Source: Solea solea | Taxonomy: Eukaryota; Chordata; Actinopteri; Pleuronectiformes; Soleidae | Length of the DNA: 64,000 nucleotides | Assembly (NCBI RefSeq): GCF_958295425.1 | Contig: NC_081145.1 | Location: 14,971,443 to 15,035,442 of the forward strand | Reading direction: 5' to 3' | In this document: positions 27,601 to 42,063 of the stretch, in pieces | Layout: each line of letters starts with the position of its first letter | How positions within the stretch are numbered: the first letter of the stretch is position 1 | Notes under the pieces: generated by a model | Told to the model about the DNA's origin: nothing | Database searches by the model: none | Seen by the model: only the letters and a program-made list of their open reading frames with translations | Program-made: the position numbers and the translations under genes

Positions 27601-30600
27601 AACACATATTTTGTCTACTCATGTCACAGCAGATGTAGCTATAAATTGACTTCATTGAGCAAAATAAATAAATGTTATAAAGGCAATAGTTGTAGAGGGC
27701 GCCAGCATAGAAGTCACGGAGGTAGCAGCTTATTTAGCCTACTTGTAGTCATTAGTCATATAATTATCAGGAAGATCTTGGTGTCTTTGCCGATATCTGC
27801 CGATGCCGATAATATTGCACATCCCTAATATCGGCAAATCATCGCCATGACTTTATAGTTTATTTACAACATAGAGAATTTATAAATTACAAAATGGATG
27901 TTTTTGAATTTGCATTAAGGGACCCACAGTATAATCACTCCCGCTTATTTATGAGAACCTGCTTGCGTATTTAATCTGTGCTCGAAATTGTGTAAGTCCA
28001 TGCGGCGTTTTCATCCTGCGTGTCTATGAGCAGGCTTCACTGACCTTTGAGGGTCACCCAGGCTTGTTGTGCTGCTCTCTTTGGAGAAAGGACGAGCAGC
28101 TCTGCCTCACGAGGAGGATTCCGATGCGCCGTCTCTCTGAGTGGGCACACTGTCAGGTCCACTGAGCATGATCATTTGAATGGATCAGTGACTATTGCTC
28201 ACTCTCACTTGTCTCACTCTGGGTATGGTGTTTGGGGTTAGCAGATGGGGGGGGGGGGGGACAAACCTTTCCGACCGGCTCACCCAGGACCAATAACACA
28301 CACTCTTGCAACCTCAGCAGCATTCTGATCAATACTTAATCAATATGTGTGTCTGAGAGCTCAACGCTCTTTCCACCACTGTGCGCTGTATGTTTTGGCT
28401 GTTGGATACAAGGCAGCCAGTTGGCACAGGCGGTGACAGAGTTTGTGTTCAGGGAACAGAGACAATTTGGGGGCATCTCCAGGGTGAAGGGAGAGCTGCT
28501 TAAAAGAATTCAGGGGTGTGCATGTTCAAGAATGGTTTTTCAGGGGCCGACGCAAGCTGCAGACACGGCGAACATGTCTGAAATATGTACGTGTTCCTCC
28601 TGTTTTAATGTCGGGGCTTTTCTCCAGGTTTTTTTCTGCATAGATTCAGTATTTTTTTTGTCCTTGTAAAAGAGGATAAAAGTGTGATACTCAAACGTGA
28701 AGTGGAAGCACACAAGCAGCACTTCATACTGTACGTACAAAGCTTCCCAGTGCTCAGTCACATGATGTAGCACATGTTCCCGGGCTGATTCTGCTACATC
28801 AACACAGCGCTCGATAAATGCACCATTATAATCACCTTTTTTAGATTTAACTTCATCAGTATTTGAAATGATCTGTCTTTTTTTTGGGTGAATAAATGAA
28901 GGAAATGGCAAGGAGAGGACCAAATGTCTATATGTGCAGACGTGTTACTTTTGCAAATATAAATCATTCATTGTAAAGTGTTATTAAAAGAATGCTTAAC
29001 ATGATCAGAATCCCAATTGACTTTTGGTTCAAACCCTTCATTGTTTTAAAGTATATTATGTTATTATAATGGACAAATAAAGCTAAAGGAAACATCTATA
29101 CCATTGCAATTCCCCCCAAATGACCTGGAGGTTCACGATAATGTCTTTGAAACACAAGTTTCCATCTGAGACGACAAAAGTGAGACGGCACACTGTAGAT
29201 TAGAGCTCTGACAGGGTAATAGAGGTCATGTGATTGTCTCAAATGCGAAGGAGTGAAATGAGGTAACTGGATATGACAGCCCCGCTCTCAGATACAGCTC
29301 GTGCCTCGGGGTGTGGGATGGCTCGTCCTCCCATCAGAGATGGATGAAACGTTTGAAAGCTCGACTGTTCGAGAGTTTAAGATCTCACAAACGCACCCCC
29401 GTGATTTCTTGGAATGGTTGTAAAGGCCGTTTTAGGTCAGCGTTTTCCTTTCATCACTCCAGATAAATGGTGTCAACGTTTAGTGTTTCGCTAACTTCAT
29501 GAAAGCCAAAACAAAACTAACACTGTAATTAAAATGAGTAATCATAAAAATGTGGTTTTGTTAAGTGTTGGTTAACAGTGAGGGTAACATCACAACAGAT
29601 TGTGTAGGACAGTTTTTTATTGCTGACCTTGGACAAAGCAATGAGTCAGAAAGAATCCTTATTCAGTGTTTTTGTTTCCCTGGATCTTCTGTTTTAATAA
29701 AAAAAAATGCTCACATGTCATATTTCTTCACATGCCATTTACGCTTCTTCTTCTTCTTCTTCTTCACCACAGAAGTAAGCACAGATAGAAGTGATAATAA
29801 TGGGGTTCTCTGCCATGCAGTAGCTACTAATGTTGTTAGTGACTCTGGTTCCTGTTCCATTCAATAACAAAAGGGTTAAAAGGGTTGATTGACTGAGTTC
29901 TGATGTTAATGTACAACAGGTTTTATCAACCATAAAATTAGTCCTGGGAAAAGTAGAGTATGACGTTTAAGTCCTCTTAATATCTCCTCATACACTTGAA
30001 ATATGATTGCGATGATAAGTATTGTCGATATTAGATAATAGTTCCCATGTCAGTCCCATGATGTTTACATGTACTAGACTTTACATTACAATATGTGGGT
30101 TGCATTCTCTGGGATATGTTTCTTTTAAATCTGTCATACTGACACACTGTAGGGAGTTTGTTATTATTAGGTTTTACAAAGGGGAAGTTGTGAGCACATT
30201 TCGCAAGACAGTTAAAATGACTCCTACTGAGCGGAGCCTTCTTCACTTGTGTTGTCTTAGCTTGAGACCGAGGATCTCCGCTCTGCATTTTCATCCCTGT
30301 GACCAATTAGGATTATTTATATAAGAGTGCCACATATGGACTTTATTATGACCGCCTCTCACCGCAGAGATGATTGAAATTATGGACTTGTTGTAAATCC
30401 TGTAATAATGCGCACAATGGAATTTTAAATGGCCCCTTTGTGACAGAAGAACAACTGATTTAGTAACCTTTTGTACTTCAAATTGTCAACTCACTACACG
30501 TACAGTTCAAACGGGGCCACTGTTGACGAAACTTCTCCTGTGGCGTGGCTAAATTAAGAATGCCTGGAGTATTGTCAAACAGTGTGTGCTTGTCCATGAC

Positions 30601-33600
30601 TACAGCAGCTCGCAGCAGCAGTGCACCATCTGCCAGGTGTTGTATAATGCAGTAAAGTGTCTTTCTGTCCTTTGCCCTATATGTGTGGCACTCGAATTGA
30701 AATGTGTACGGCGCCTGTGTATGCGCGGAGATGCAGGAGATTAAAGTCTCAGTAATCATAAAGGCAAAGAGACTTAACCACCTCCTGAAACACAGTTCTT
30801 ATTCATCAGTGGTTGTTTCTGATCTGATCCTCGTTAGCTGATGATGCTGAAGGTTTATGGCTTTTAAAAGTCCTAATAGTATACGCCCTATCTCTTATCT
30901 CAATGACATGTTGTGATGAAGCATGGCCTAAGGTCCCCTCTGTTATCTTCTCTCTTATCTAGAGTGATCAATGCAGGAAAGAGCACATTGAACGAGGACC
31001 AGGCCTGCTGCGAAGTGCTGGTGGTCAAAAGGAGACCGGCTGGAAGCTCCACACCCAACCGGACCCCCTTGGCCCGCAGGAGGTCTTCCCTGCCCAATGG
31101 GGAGGACGCGGGCCTACAGGAGAACACGGTGAGTCAAAACAGCAAGTATTATTTAATTAGGTAGAGTTTTAGACCCAACAAGAATTTTATTAAACTCACA
31201 TACTGGGAGCTTCTACACTGGATGAAATCCAGGTAATGATCAGAGTGAATGTAGTCCTTGAAATGTCCTCGGGGCCTGTCGTCGACACTCGCTGTCCCCT
31301 CATCCCGTCCCATCAACAGCTTATTGGGGCGTACACTGTCCTTTACACACATAGCACTTGACAGTCACACTTGACACCGTGTGAGTGCATTTACGCTAGA
31401 AACACACAAAGACGATTTAAAGTTAAGTATTTTTTTTTACTACTTTGTCTCTCTGATTTGACAAGCCTATTGTGATTCTGGTGTGTTTACTCATCATACC
31501 GTTCTTGTAAAGCAGGCACTGCAGATTTACAATAGCCGTGGGCATTCAGAAGAAGAATAAGAGGCTAAGGAAGGAGCAGGCAATAATGCAGCGTTATGGA
31601 TGCCAACGAGACAACATTTTACATTACAGTACAGTAACAACATGGTAATAAGATTGTAATCGGGAGGAAATATTATAGTAATACCATCTTGTTTTCTGTG
31701 CCATATCCAACTTGGTAATAACAATGTAATAGTGTTATCATAAGGAGATAATATTTCAGTAATGGCATTTTTTCCAAAGTAATATCCAGGTAATACCCTA
31801 GTATTGACACTTACTATAGGCTATTATCCTTGTAATACCGTTACATAAAAATGTTTGTAAAACAAACTTGATAATTAATAATTGATTGTATAACAACTGA
31901 TCATTTTAATCTTGGTATAAGGTTGAGATGTATTCTCCTGAATCTACCACACACTGGTTGCTATAGCAATATGAGGACATAACTAAAACATTACTTCACC
32001 ACAAACACCAACAACAAAACTATTTGTATAGGACATGACTACACCTGTAAGGCACTTCATTTTGCTGAACGGTAAATATAAAACAATAAAGAGAAATGCA
32101 AAGAAAATAGACTCTTACTAGAAAGTAAGAAGTACAAAGTAAATTAAATTTAATAAATGGCTGTGGTAAAAAAAAAAAGGAGAGTCTTTAGCACTGATTA
32201 AAAAACAACTTGAGAAGCACTCTGCAATTTAATTACCCAAGGCAATATACAGTGTACCTATATAAAGGCATCACTGCTGCTAATGTGTCCTGTCAGCCCA
32301 CCAGTACTCTTCATACAGGCCCACAGAGAGTCGACAGTAAACCCATGCAAGTGCCTCATGACTCACTTCTGCAGTGGTACTGGACCAATAAACAGTTATG
32401 TAGAGCCTCTGAGTGTTCTTTGCTTCCTGCCCGGGCTCATGTTGAAGCACACACATGCCTCTATATTTAGAAAATAAGAGCCACAATGTGCAGAAAAACA
32501 AGTAAGTAATGACCCATACTCAACGAAGAAACAAAAGCAGTACATAAACCCCTCCTTTTATCCCTTTTACATCCTGTGTGTGCCACAAATAATATGCAAA
32601 GCTCCACCTTCTGTCTGCATTTTGCTATCACATGCATAAAAGCATAATCACATGATCCAGGAGAGGGTGGAAGATCAGAAAGCAACTGCAGTTTTTGAAG
32701 GCGTCGGCCACAAAGGTGTGTGATGATGAATGAACCAGATCAACACAAGAAGACAGAGACATGTTCTGTGGGAGGAGGAACTTTGCAAAGGGACACGCGG
32801 GACGCCGTCTGTTTTTGCTCCGCGCTGTGTCGGATAAAGCCTGTGGATTGAAGTATCAACGTCAGAGGGAACACAAGAACACATTCATCTGTTTAATTGC
32901 ACCACCAAAAGCGAGTTAAATGTCCTCATCAGAAGACATAATTAAAGTGGCCGCTGCAGTCCCACTCCTGATTAACACCTGCATTAAACATTTGATTACA
33001 ATATCCATAGAGTCTCTCTAATCTAGATGTAATGTCTGTACTACAGGGACAGTATTTTCAATTTAAAAAAAAGTAAACTAAATGTTAACTAAAGCTTTTT
33101 TTAACTTGTGTCTGATATAGGATGGCTCTGAAGACCTAACCTTCCACTACTGGGCGTTGTTTGATGGCCACGCAGGCTCTGGGGCAGCTGTAGTGGCTGC
33201 CCGCCTTCTTCATCACCACATCGCTCTGCACCTCCAGGAAGTGACGGAGATCCTCTGCACTCCCAACCTGCTGCCACCCACATGCCTCGGTGAGGAACCA
33301 ATCAGTCACCATCTCACCCCGACGTCCCAGCGCGCCCTCACCAGGGCCGCCTCCCTGCGGGGAGCTGCAGGGGCTCCGGGTTCACCCAGCACGCCACCCA
33401 CCCGCTTCTTCACCGAGAAGAAAGTTTCACACGAGAGTCTGGTGGTTGGCGCCATTGAGAATGCCTTCAAAGACATGGTAAGAGAGTCGTGTTTTTATTT
33501 AAACCCTTAACTTACAACTATATATGACATTTAAATAGGAGAACATAAAGTACATTTAATTGGCGCTGCTAGTCGTCCTGCAGGAAGAGAAAAAAAAGAC

Positions 33601-36600
33601 AATTTCATCTCAGATAATTCTTAAAAACTCTGATATCTGATTCTTTGTCTGTCATTCTGCCCCCACATCTGGGAAAGACTCTTTTGAAACTCAAAGCTTT
33701 CATTTGAGTTTCATAAATTACAAAGAATCTTTCTGAATTATTTTAAAATAGAACACTGCATTGTCTTCCTTTACTTTGGACAGCCTTTAAAAAGCATTAT
33801 CTATAACAAGTTAATGTCTAACCCCAGCCTTAACCTAACCACTTGCTCAGAAATGAGGTTCTGCCTTATTAGGACCAAGTTTTGGTCTTTCCATCATGGT
33901 ACAGTTCGGTTTGGTGCAGTATGGTATGGTTTGGAACAGTAAAACTCTTGGTCAGGCTTGCAGGCGTCGAAGAAACACCGTTCGCAAACGAGTGGCGCTT
34001 TTCTGTCGCCCAATCAGCTGACTGTCGTGGGTCTAGCTCCATCCGTACCGTACCATGACTCTGGTACCCCCAAGGGGAAGGTTACTGAAACATGGAACAG
34101 CTGGCACTGGTTATTTTGGTACTCTTCCCAATGTACAGTAAATGCAAAAAATAACTGTCCCACTCGGTGGAAACACGCCACAGGAGGACAACTGGTCCTG
34201 ACAAGATCACAAGATCAGTGTTTATACCAGAAAAGATCATGGAGAAGTAACAGCACAGGCACACACTCTCACACACACACACACACACAAACACAAACAC
34301 CCTCTGGCTGTGTTGTAAGTGGATGAAAGAGAATTAACTCATGCAGAGGCCAATAGTTGAAAACCAGAGCCAATCAAAACAGTGCAGGACTTCCTGACAG
34401 GCTTTAAGGGGGACAGGTCAAACTCCACTGGCCTCAGTTTCAGTGTGCGTGAGGGTTTGGATCAACAGACACTTTGCTATTTTTCTCTCCAGAGCAGGGA
34501 TTTGAAATAGTAATGGCCATTTCATTGAAAATATTGTTTCCTTTCAATCCTTAATTTCAAAGATACTGAAGCAATACGGCGAATCCCGAGGCACTGTGGG
34601 ATACGTGACAATGAAAACATGACGTTAGGGATGAGATGATACCATACTCTGTATTGGTGTTGGTCCAAAACTGGCCTAAATCACTGCATTAGATGTGAGG
34701 AAAATCCGATATGCTCGCTAATCCCTTATTCTAATCTAAATGCTTCACTAAATACAAGCGACATGTTGTAAAGACAGATGTCCCCCACCACCGTCATGTG
34801 ACCAGGTTGTGAGTGTAAGGGCTGCAGATGCAGTTAAAGCTTTATGTTTTTGAAAGGGCTGGTTATGTATCCTGGGTAAGTGTCATATCAACAGGTGAGT
34901 TGCTAAAAAGTGGTGACTAATCCTGGTGCTTACACTTTGTAACCACTAGGTGGAGGTGTGCAGTTAAGTATTTGTGTTTGTCTGGGTGAGTTTATGAAAT
35001 TGTGTGGAATCTTGGTTCATGGCATTTAGTTTGTTCTTGAGTCACGAGGATTGTGTTTTTAAGTAACTGAGCATGATGATGTTACTATTAGTGTTGCACT
35101 AAATACAATCTGTAAACATTTACAAAACATGACAGTAATCAGCAGGAATTCAGATCTTGTGATATTAAAATGATGTCCCACCTCTCACTAACGTTATTTA
35201 TTCCAATTTAAATACTCCTATGCTTCACCAGCTCCGAATCTGCACATTTAACCCCGTGCTTCCTCTACTTCTTAAAGGTGCAATGCACTCATAACCATTC
35301 AAACAAGTGCAGCTGACGTCACAGCAGCTTTGACCTCAAACCTAAAGATACAAACCTGTATGATGGTGGGTTTTTTTTCAGAGTACCAGTATTTTAAAGC
35401 ATATAGAGGGATCACTGTTTTACTACTTTGTTTTTCCAGGTGTCTTTTTCCCACCTGCGGCCCCTGATTAGATCACCTACTTTCCTCCACATCTGTCATT
35501 TATTTAAATTTTGAGTAATCACTGTTGTAAAATTAAATGCAATCTGGTTCAAATGATACACATTTCTGCTTGGAACACGTTACTTTTGAAAAAAAAAAAA
35601 AAAAAAAAAAAAAAGTAACGTATCACCTAAGAAAACGTGAAATGTGACAGAATCTCTGGCAGGTTTGTTGCTGTAATTCTTGTTCTCAGTCTCCAGCTTT
35701 AATTCTCCTCTGACACGACTCACTGCATTCCATATAAAAGTGGTCAGTGTGTGTCAAGTGGCTGCTTTGGCCCGATAAACACTCAGGGATGTGTAAACAT
35801 TAAAAAAAAATGCGAGACAGAGTCTTATCACACTGAGAGTTTATTGGGCCAGGACAGAAATGTGAGTGGATGAGATCATTGGCCTCAGATGACCCTGCTC
35901 AGTGCAAGTCCCTGAGCCCTGTTCCCAGTGCTGTGTATATCTGTTTGAGTGAGTAAATCCAGCTCCAGACTTTAAAATGTCCTCACTGAGTGAGTATTTT
36001 AGACCTACATATATAATGTGTGTCATCAGCAATCAATGCTCAGTATTTACTATGTTATATCATTTATATAATCTGTACAAAAATGGTAATAATCGCTGTT
36101 TCTGGCCAAGAAATTTAGGCGAGGACACTCATTTTAATGGACAACGTAGTGTTTATCCCTGATTACAATCTGGTTGGTACAGAATTCAACACTTTTGATG
36201 GAACTCGCTGAATTACGTTGGTACCGCCAAGTTCTGATTCAATGTTACATCGGATGGTGCTGAATTTTGGTGTCTGAAGGTATAAGGTTGACATTTTTGT
36301 TATTATAAGAAGGTAAAGTTGTGAAAAAAAAGGTACTGATGTCAGTTAAAATAAAACACACTATTCAATTTGATGTTTATAATTAAAAAAAATGTGTAGC
36401 TCAGGGTCCTTCACTTTATTCTCTGATTATGTTATATTGTATTGTATTGTATTATATTATATTATATTATATTATATTATATTATATTATATTATATTAT
36501 ATTATATTATATTATGTTATGTTATGTTATGTTATATTATATTATATTATAGGTGTTACTATACAGGTGTTACTGATCACCTTAACAGTGTGGACAATGT

Positions 36601-39600
36601 GACCGTGTGTGCATCTTGGAACTGAGAAAGCGAAATGGAACTCGGCCATCGTTCACCTGTGATTTTCCCTCTGTGACCTGTCAAAATGGCTGCCGTGCAA
36701 AAGTCCCATTGGGACAGTTTCATAGCATGAGTTGTGAGTTAGGTTGACTGCTGTTGGACTGACCACTGTGTGTCTCAGTCCCTCTTTCTCTGTGCCTCTG
36801 TTACTTGGCCCAGTTGTTGGATTCTTCCTTGCAGTCAGGGAGAGAGGTGCAGACGTTCATGCAGACATTTTCATTATTAAAGACTTTTGCCTGCAGCAAG
36901 AGGTACAGTGAGGATAAATATGTGTGGCTCACTATGGATTCATAATTAATCCAGTATGAAGGACACATTTCTTCACCTTCCTCCGACTCAACTCACCCAC
37001 ACATACACACTGTATATCAGTCCTCCGTGCCCCGTCATGCCCTCGTCAGACTGCTGCATCATTTCATTGTGTGTTTGTGTTAAAAGCATCGCACATATAC
37101 CCAGACTTTCTGTTCATACAAAATCACACACAAGCATATCACAAGGCACACACAGCTGAATGTCCCTCACCACACCCTTTCCATCCAAGTGTGTTGGAGA
37201 AACGGTCAGTGCATTTACATGCGTGTTAAAAGTCCGACTTTAGTCAGACTAAGACAACAATTTGGTTTTCTTAATGTCATGTGAGCGCGTTAGTCCGACT
37301 AAAATCGTTAATGCAAGTATAGTCCGATTACTCCTACATGTATACACTTAGTCGGACTGGAGTAGGACTGGAGTCGGACTTGGCGTTCTGTGCATGCACC
37401 AAAATTTCCTCCGCGGAAGTTGAAGGAGGCGGCGAATTAACGCCAATACTGTTGCCCGGAAATCATATGACGGCGGCGTCACGACAACACAACAACCACA
37501 AGAGCCATGTTCCATCTAATTTGTATCACGATTAACATGTACAGCAGGAAAAAAACGTACAGAACCACAGCACGATCCAATTTCGCCTTTTGCTTGTTTT
37601 TCTGTGATGTAAAGGTCAACAGGAAACTGATTCAATACGCAGTAACTTATAGAGAGATACAGCGCCACCTACAGAGGCGGAGTCAAGCGTGCACAACCGA
37701 AAAATCAATTTTCTCCTCAATTTTCTCCTCCTTCAATTTCTACCAAATGAAAGTAATTTTGTGTGTGCACATTTGATTTTGTAATTAAATGGAGGTTATT
37801 ATCAAGTACAGCGCAGGCGCCGATGCATTCATCATGGGATAACACCTCAAGGACGGACTGGATGTAAATGTTAGCAACGTTTTTCATACTTTTCTAGTTT
37901 GTTGAGAGTGATTGATGGACATACTTGACCGGTCATTCATTTTGCTGCTATTGCCGCCGTCTTCTGTTCTGTGATCATAAGCCGACCAGCAACAGCAAGA
38001 GAGTGAGTGAGAGCAAGGAAGGGTTAAACCCTTTGTGTGAGCAGTTTCTTTCATGTGATTAATTCATTGACAGGTTAATTTTTCATCTAATTAATGAACT
38101 AATGGCACAGTTTCTTTTTACTCCTCATTTTTTTTCTTTTGGTTTAATTAGCACTAAATTAATCTGGGCTAATTAACTGGTGTAATAACCAACAGTCCCT
38201 CCAAACTTTCTCTTCTGTCCTTTTGGTTTCCATTTTGTTTTATTGCTCCTTGGCACTTTTTGTTTTTTTAATAATAAATGAATTCATTATGTTGCTATAA
38301 TTAATCATGACATCATGGCAGGTTTCACGTATAAAGGAGATATTTGACTCGGTATCAGGTTGTTATTTAAATGTTATGTGCTGTTGGGAAAAGCGTTTTA
38401 AAAGACTAAGATGATTACAAACATGATTATTTCCAGAGGACGTGTGTATTACGTGATCTAACTAAAAGGGTTTGTGTTTGCTGTTCAGGACGCACAGATA
38501 GAGAAGGAGAAGGCGGCCTACAACGTCTCGGGTGGCTGCACTGCTCTGGTGGTTCTCTATTTACTCGGGAAGCTCTACGTTGGCAACGCAGGGGACAGCA
38601 GGTGAGACTTCCTCCCGCCATGCTCCTCAATGTACTGCAGCCTGCAGAAGCGACAGTGTCCGAGCTCACAGGTCTGTTATGTCTGCTCCTCTCGTCCTCA
38701 GAGCGATTATTATCCGTGCTGGGCAGGTGATCCCCATGTCAACAGAGTTTACACCGGAGTCTGAGAGACAGCGACTGCAGTTCCTTGTAAGAAAATAACC
38801 TCTTTCAGCTCCTTTTCTTACGAGCACAGCTGTCAGATATTAGCAGAACTGACCTCCTCTCCTGCCTGCCAGCCTAAGAGACAATGGAATAGTTTTTTCC
38901 TATCCCTCAGGCGTGTCAATCTTACGTTTGTGTGTGTTTTTTTTTTTTCTTCTCTCTTTTCATATCAAAGGCATACATGCAGCCCCACTTATTAGGCAAC
39001 GAGTTTACACATCTGGAATTCCCCAGGAGAGTGCAGAGAAAAGAGGTTGGCAAGAGGATGCTGTACCGTGACTTCACCATGTCGGGATGGTGGGTTGATT
39101 GCTTTTTTTTTTATATTTATAGACCTGTTAAGTATGTAATTCACCACAAAATGGAAAAATGCACACGTTCCACATCATGCCAAATCAGAAGATAGAGCCG
39201 ACGTCTGATCTGATATAGCGCTTTTCTAGTCTTGATTGACCGCTTAAAGCTGCTTTACACTACAGTTTTCTGTTCACCCATTTCTACCCATTCACACACT
39301 GCCAGCACGGCCGTCAAGTGTCTTGCCCAAGGACACGTCTGCATGTAGACGAGTGGAGCCACGAATCAAACCCACGACCTTCTGAGTTGAAAGACAACTT
39401 GCTCCTGTCTCCCCTGTGTGGCTTCCTGTCACATTTTTCCTTCAAAAAAAAAACAAATTCTGAGTCGTGTTTGCCCTCAGAGAGGAATTTATTCAAGTAA
39501 TTTAAAACCGTGTATAATGCACTGAATATGAAAAATACAACCATAATGACAAGAAGTCATTCAAAGCCTCACAGTCACGAAATGGCCTTGACATTTCTGC

Positions 39601-42023
39601 CTCCGTGCATGAGAGGAATGCTTAAAGGAATCTGTGGGCACTTTATCCTGCTCTGGAGAAAAAGGTCAAAGAGACGGAGGGCGATGACGTGAGAATCAAC
39701 GCGGAAGAAAGGGGAGAACAGACGGATGTGTGGACACGTAAAAGTGAGCGAATGAAGTAGATTCAAGGACTTGTAAACTATCTTCTTGGCAGAAAAGGAG
39801 GTAAATGATTTTACACAGTCACTGTTACACTTGCCATAAGATCACATCCTCGCCGAGTGCCAAACAAAACAAAAAACTGATCAAAGTGGTCCACACCTCA
39901 AATATGACAACTACTTTTCCAAAGTGTTTCATAATCACGACATGTAGGCCAAAACCAGCGGAGTAATTAAGAGTATTTAATCAAGTTATGTGCTTGCAGT
40001 CAGCAGTTTAATACGGCTCTGTCAGTGCTGGGCTATTATTACTGATTACCGAAGGCATTCAAGCGTAAGCAAAGTGTTTTATGGTTCGCGTGGAGTTCTA
40101 AGTAGTTCAGATGCTCCTGTAATTTCATCTTTTGCCAATATTATACCTGCTAAGCAGGGCGATCATACATTGACTTTGTGCAGCTTTAACGTGCACTAAT
40201 TAATGACTTCAATTCACTTTTACTCGTATGGCACAGAATCCCAATGTACGTCACGTGAAAGCACTGTGCACAGACAGGTCAGTGACGGAAATGACTCCAA
40301 ATTAACATGAGGAACCGAAGAGTTTCAAACTCTGTGTTATCTTTATTTATATCTCGTTGCTTTGTACATAAGAAGGAGGGTGACCCATGTGACCTGTGTC
40401 ATCTGGAGTAGCCTTCAGCTCCTCGTGCAGAAGAACGACATCCTTTCACCGCGGTGTAGTAAGTAGTACTAAGTCTCACCATTAGGTGTCGCCAATTCTG
40501 CTTCTATCATGAACTTAACCAAAAATAAAGGGGTTTTAATGACATCTAGCACTTGTAGAATGTGATGTGTGTGGATCTACATGCATATAATTATAGAAGG
40601 AAAGAAGGTGAGCAGCCTGAGGACATGGCAGGTAACTGAGGAGAGATGAGCAGTATGTTTTCTGACGCCACCTCCCTGTGGGTGTTTTTACAGTTCCACT
40701 CACTTCAGCAGATGTGGGTCAGTGGCTGCATTCCTCACTGGTCTGCCGGCCTAGTGCCTCAGCAGCAGCAGCACTGTGACGGCCTGTGATGTATTTTTAA
40801 TCATGTTACACTGATGACCCCGTTTTTGCGTTGGCCTTACCCGGACTTTTAAGTCTGAGCCTTAAAATTAGCACCGCGCCAGTCGGCGTGGCGCATTGCT
40901 CCGATTTGGGTTGGTGTGACTTAGCGGTGTGTCCTTTTTCAGCCGCACTTGGGATGCTCTGTAGGTACGACGGACATTGTTTTCCGCAGCTTTCTGTCCA
41001 CGCGCATGTGCACAGGCTGCTGGTATCCGGCTTGCCCACATGCTGTGCGCGTGTGGGTGTTCTCTGGCATCCATGATCAAGGCCGTGCTCTAATGAAGGC
41101 ATACATGCATACATGCAACGACGCAGCCCACCTCTTTCTGTCTCCCTTTATGGCATTCTTTACCTCCCATCCCTCAGACAGTTGGACCAGAAGTCTGAGC
41201 ATTGGGAACTGTAATAAGTGTCGTGGTCCAGGATGGAGGGCGGTTTGTTTTGCGAGGCCTCCTGCGGTGATGGAGGTTGAGCAGTCAGTCATGTACGACA
41301 TGATCCAAATGCCATAGCAACACTGCCGGCTAGGAGGAGGGAAGGAAGGTGGCTGGCTAGAGAGTATAGAGAGAAATGAAGGGAGGGGGCTGCACAGATG
41401 AGAAGGAAATTGAGAGAAATGTAAGGTGCAAGATAAGAAACGGAGATAAAAGTGGAGGAAATGAGGAAAAGTCCAGTCGGAAAATGATTTGTAAGCTGCA
41501 AAGAAACAAAAAAACTAATGGTGTGTTGGCCACATAGGAGGCCAGTGATAAATGGCAATGGGCGGCATTCACGCCTGCCTCTTTTCAATGCCTGTGCCCA
41601 CTGGAGAAACTGTCCTCCCCCTCTTCCTATGGACAATAAATGAGAGAGAAAGGCACACCTTCATCACTGTCATACCATTTTCATCCCCTCTCTTTCTTTT
41701 TCCTGTCCAGCCCCTCCTCCCCCTTTTCTTTTTCCACTGTGCCTTTGTACTAGCATGACCGATGCCTTTGGCTCACTGTACGCGTGGAGAGTCGTTGGGT
41801 CGTGGCAATTTATTCTACAGGGGCTTTGCCCCTGAATTCACCGGTTGCTTTAAGAGCGTTAAGGTTCACGGAAAGGTTTACTGAAATACAGATCCCAATT
41901 GCACCAATTTGACTCACTCATTCGCTGCTGATGCAATCCCGGTACAATGTCCCCTCAACGTCTGTCGTCACGACACTGTTACGTAGGTGCGCGCGTGTGT
42001 GTGTGCGCAGATCAGGCAGTGTT

Positions 42024-42063
<40 letters not shown>

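Larger units (their letters stand above)
24373..30962 (+). other. ppm1h intron 1
   Basis: This 6.6-kb intron has GTGAGT and CTAG splice borders. It contains a long TA/CA microsatellite, a G tract, a CTT run and a probable DNA-transposon remnant near 27.5-27.8 kb. No coding exon on either strand was supported. Long first introns often hold enhancers but no specific element was identified. Confidence 0.6.
33478..38488 (+). other. ppm1h intron 3
   Basis: A 5-kb intron with GTAAGA and TTCAG borders. It contains two probable DNA-transposon remnants, a CA run, a poly-A tract, a pentanucleotide satellite and a TAATTA-rich block, listed separately. No coding exon on either strand was supported. Confidence 0.6.
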
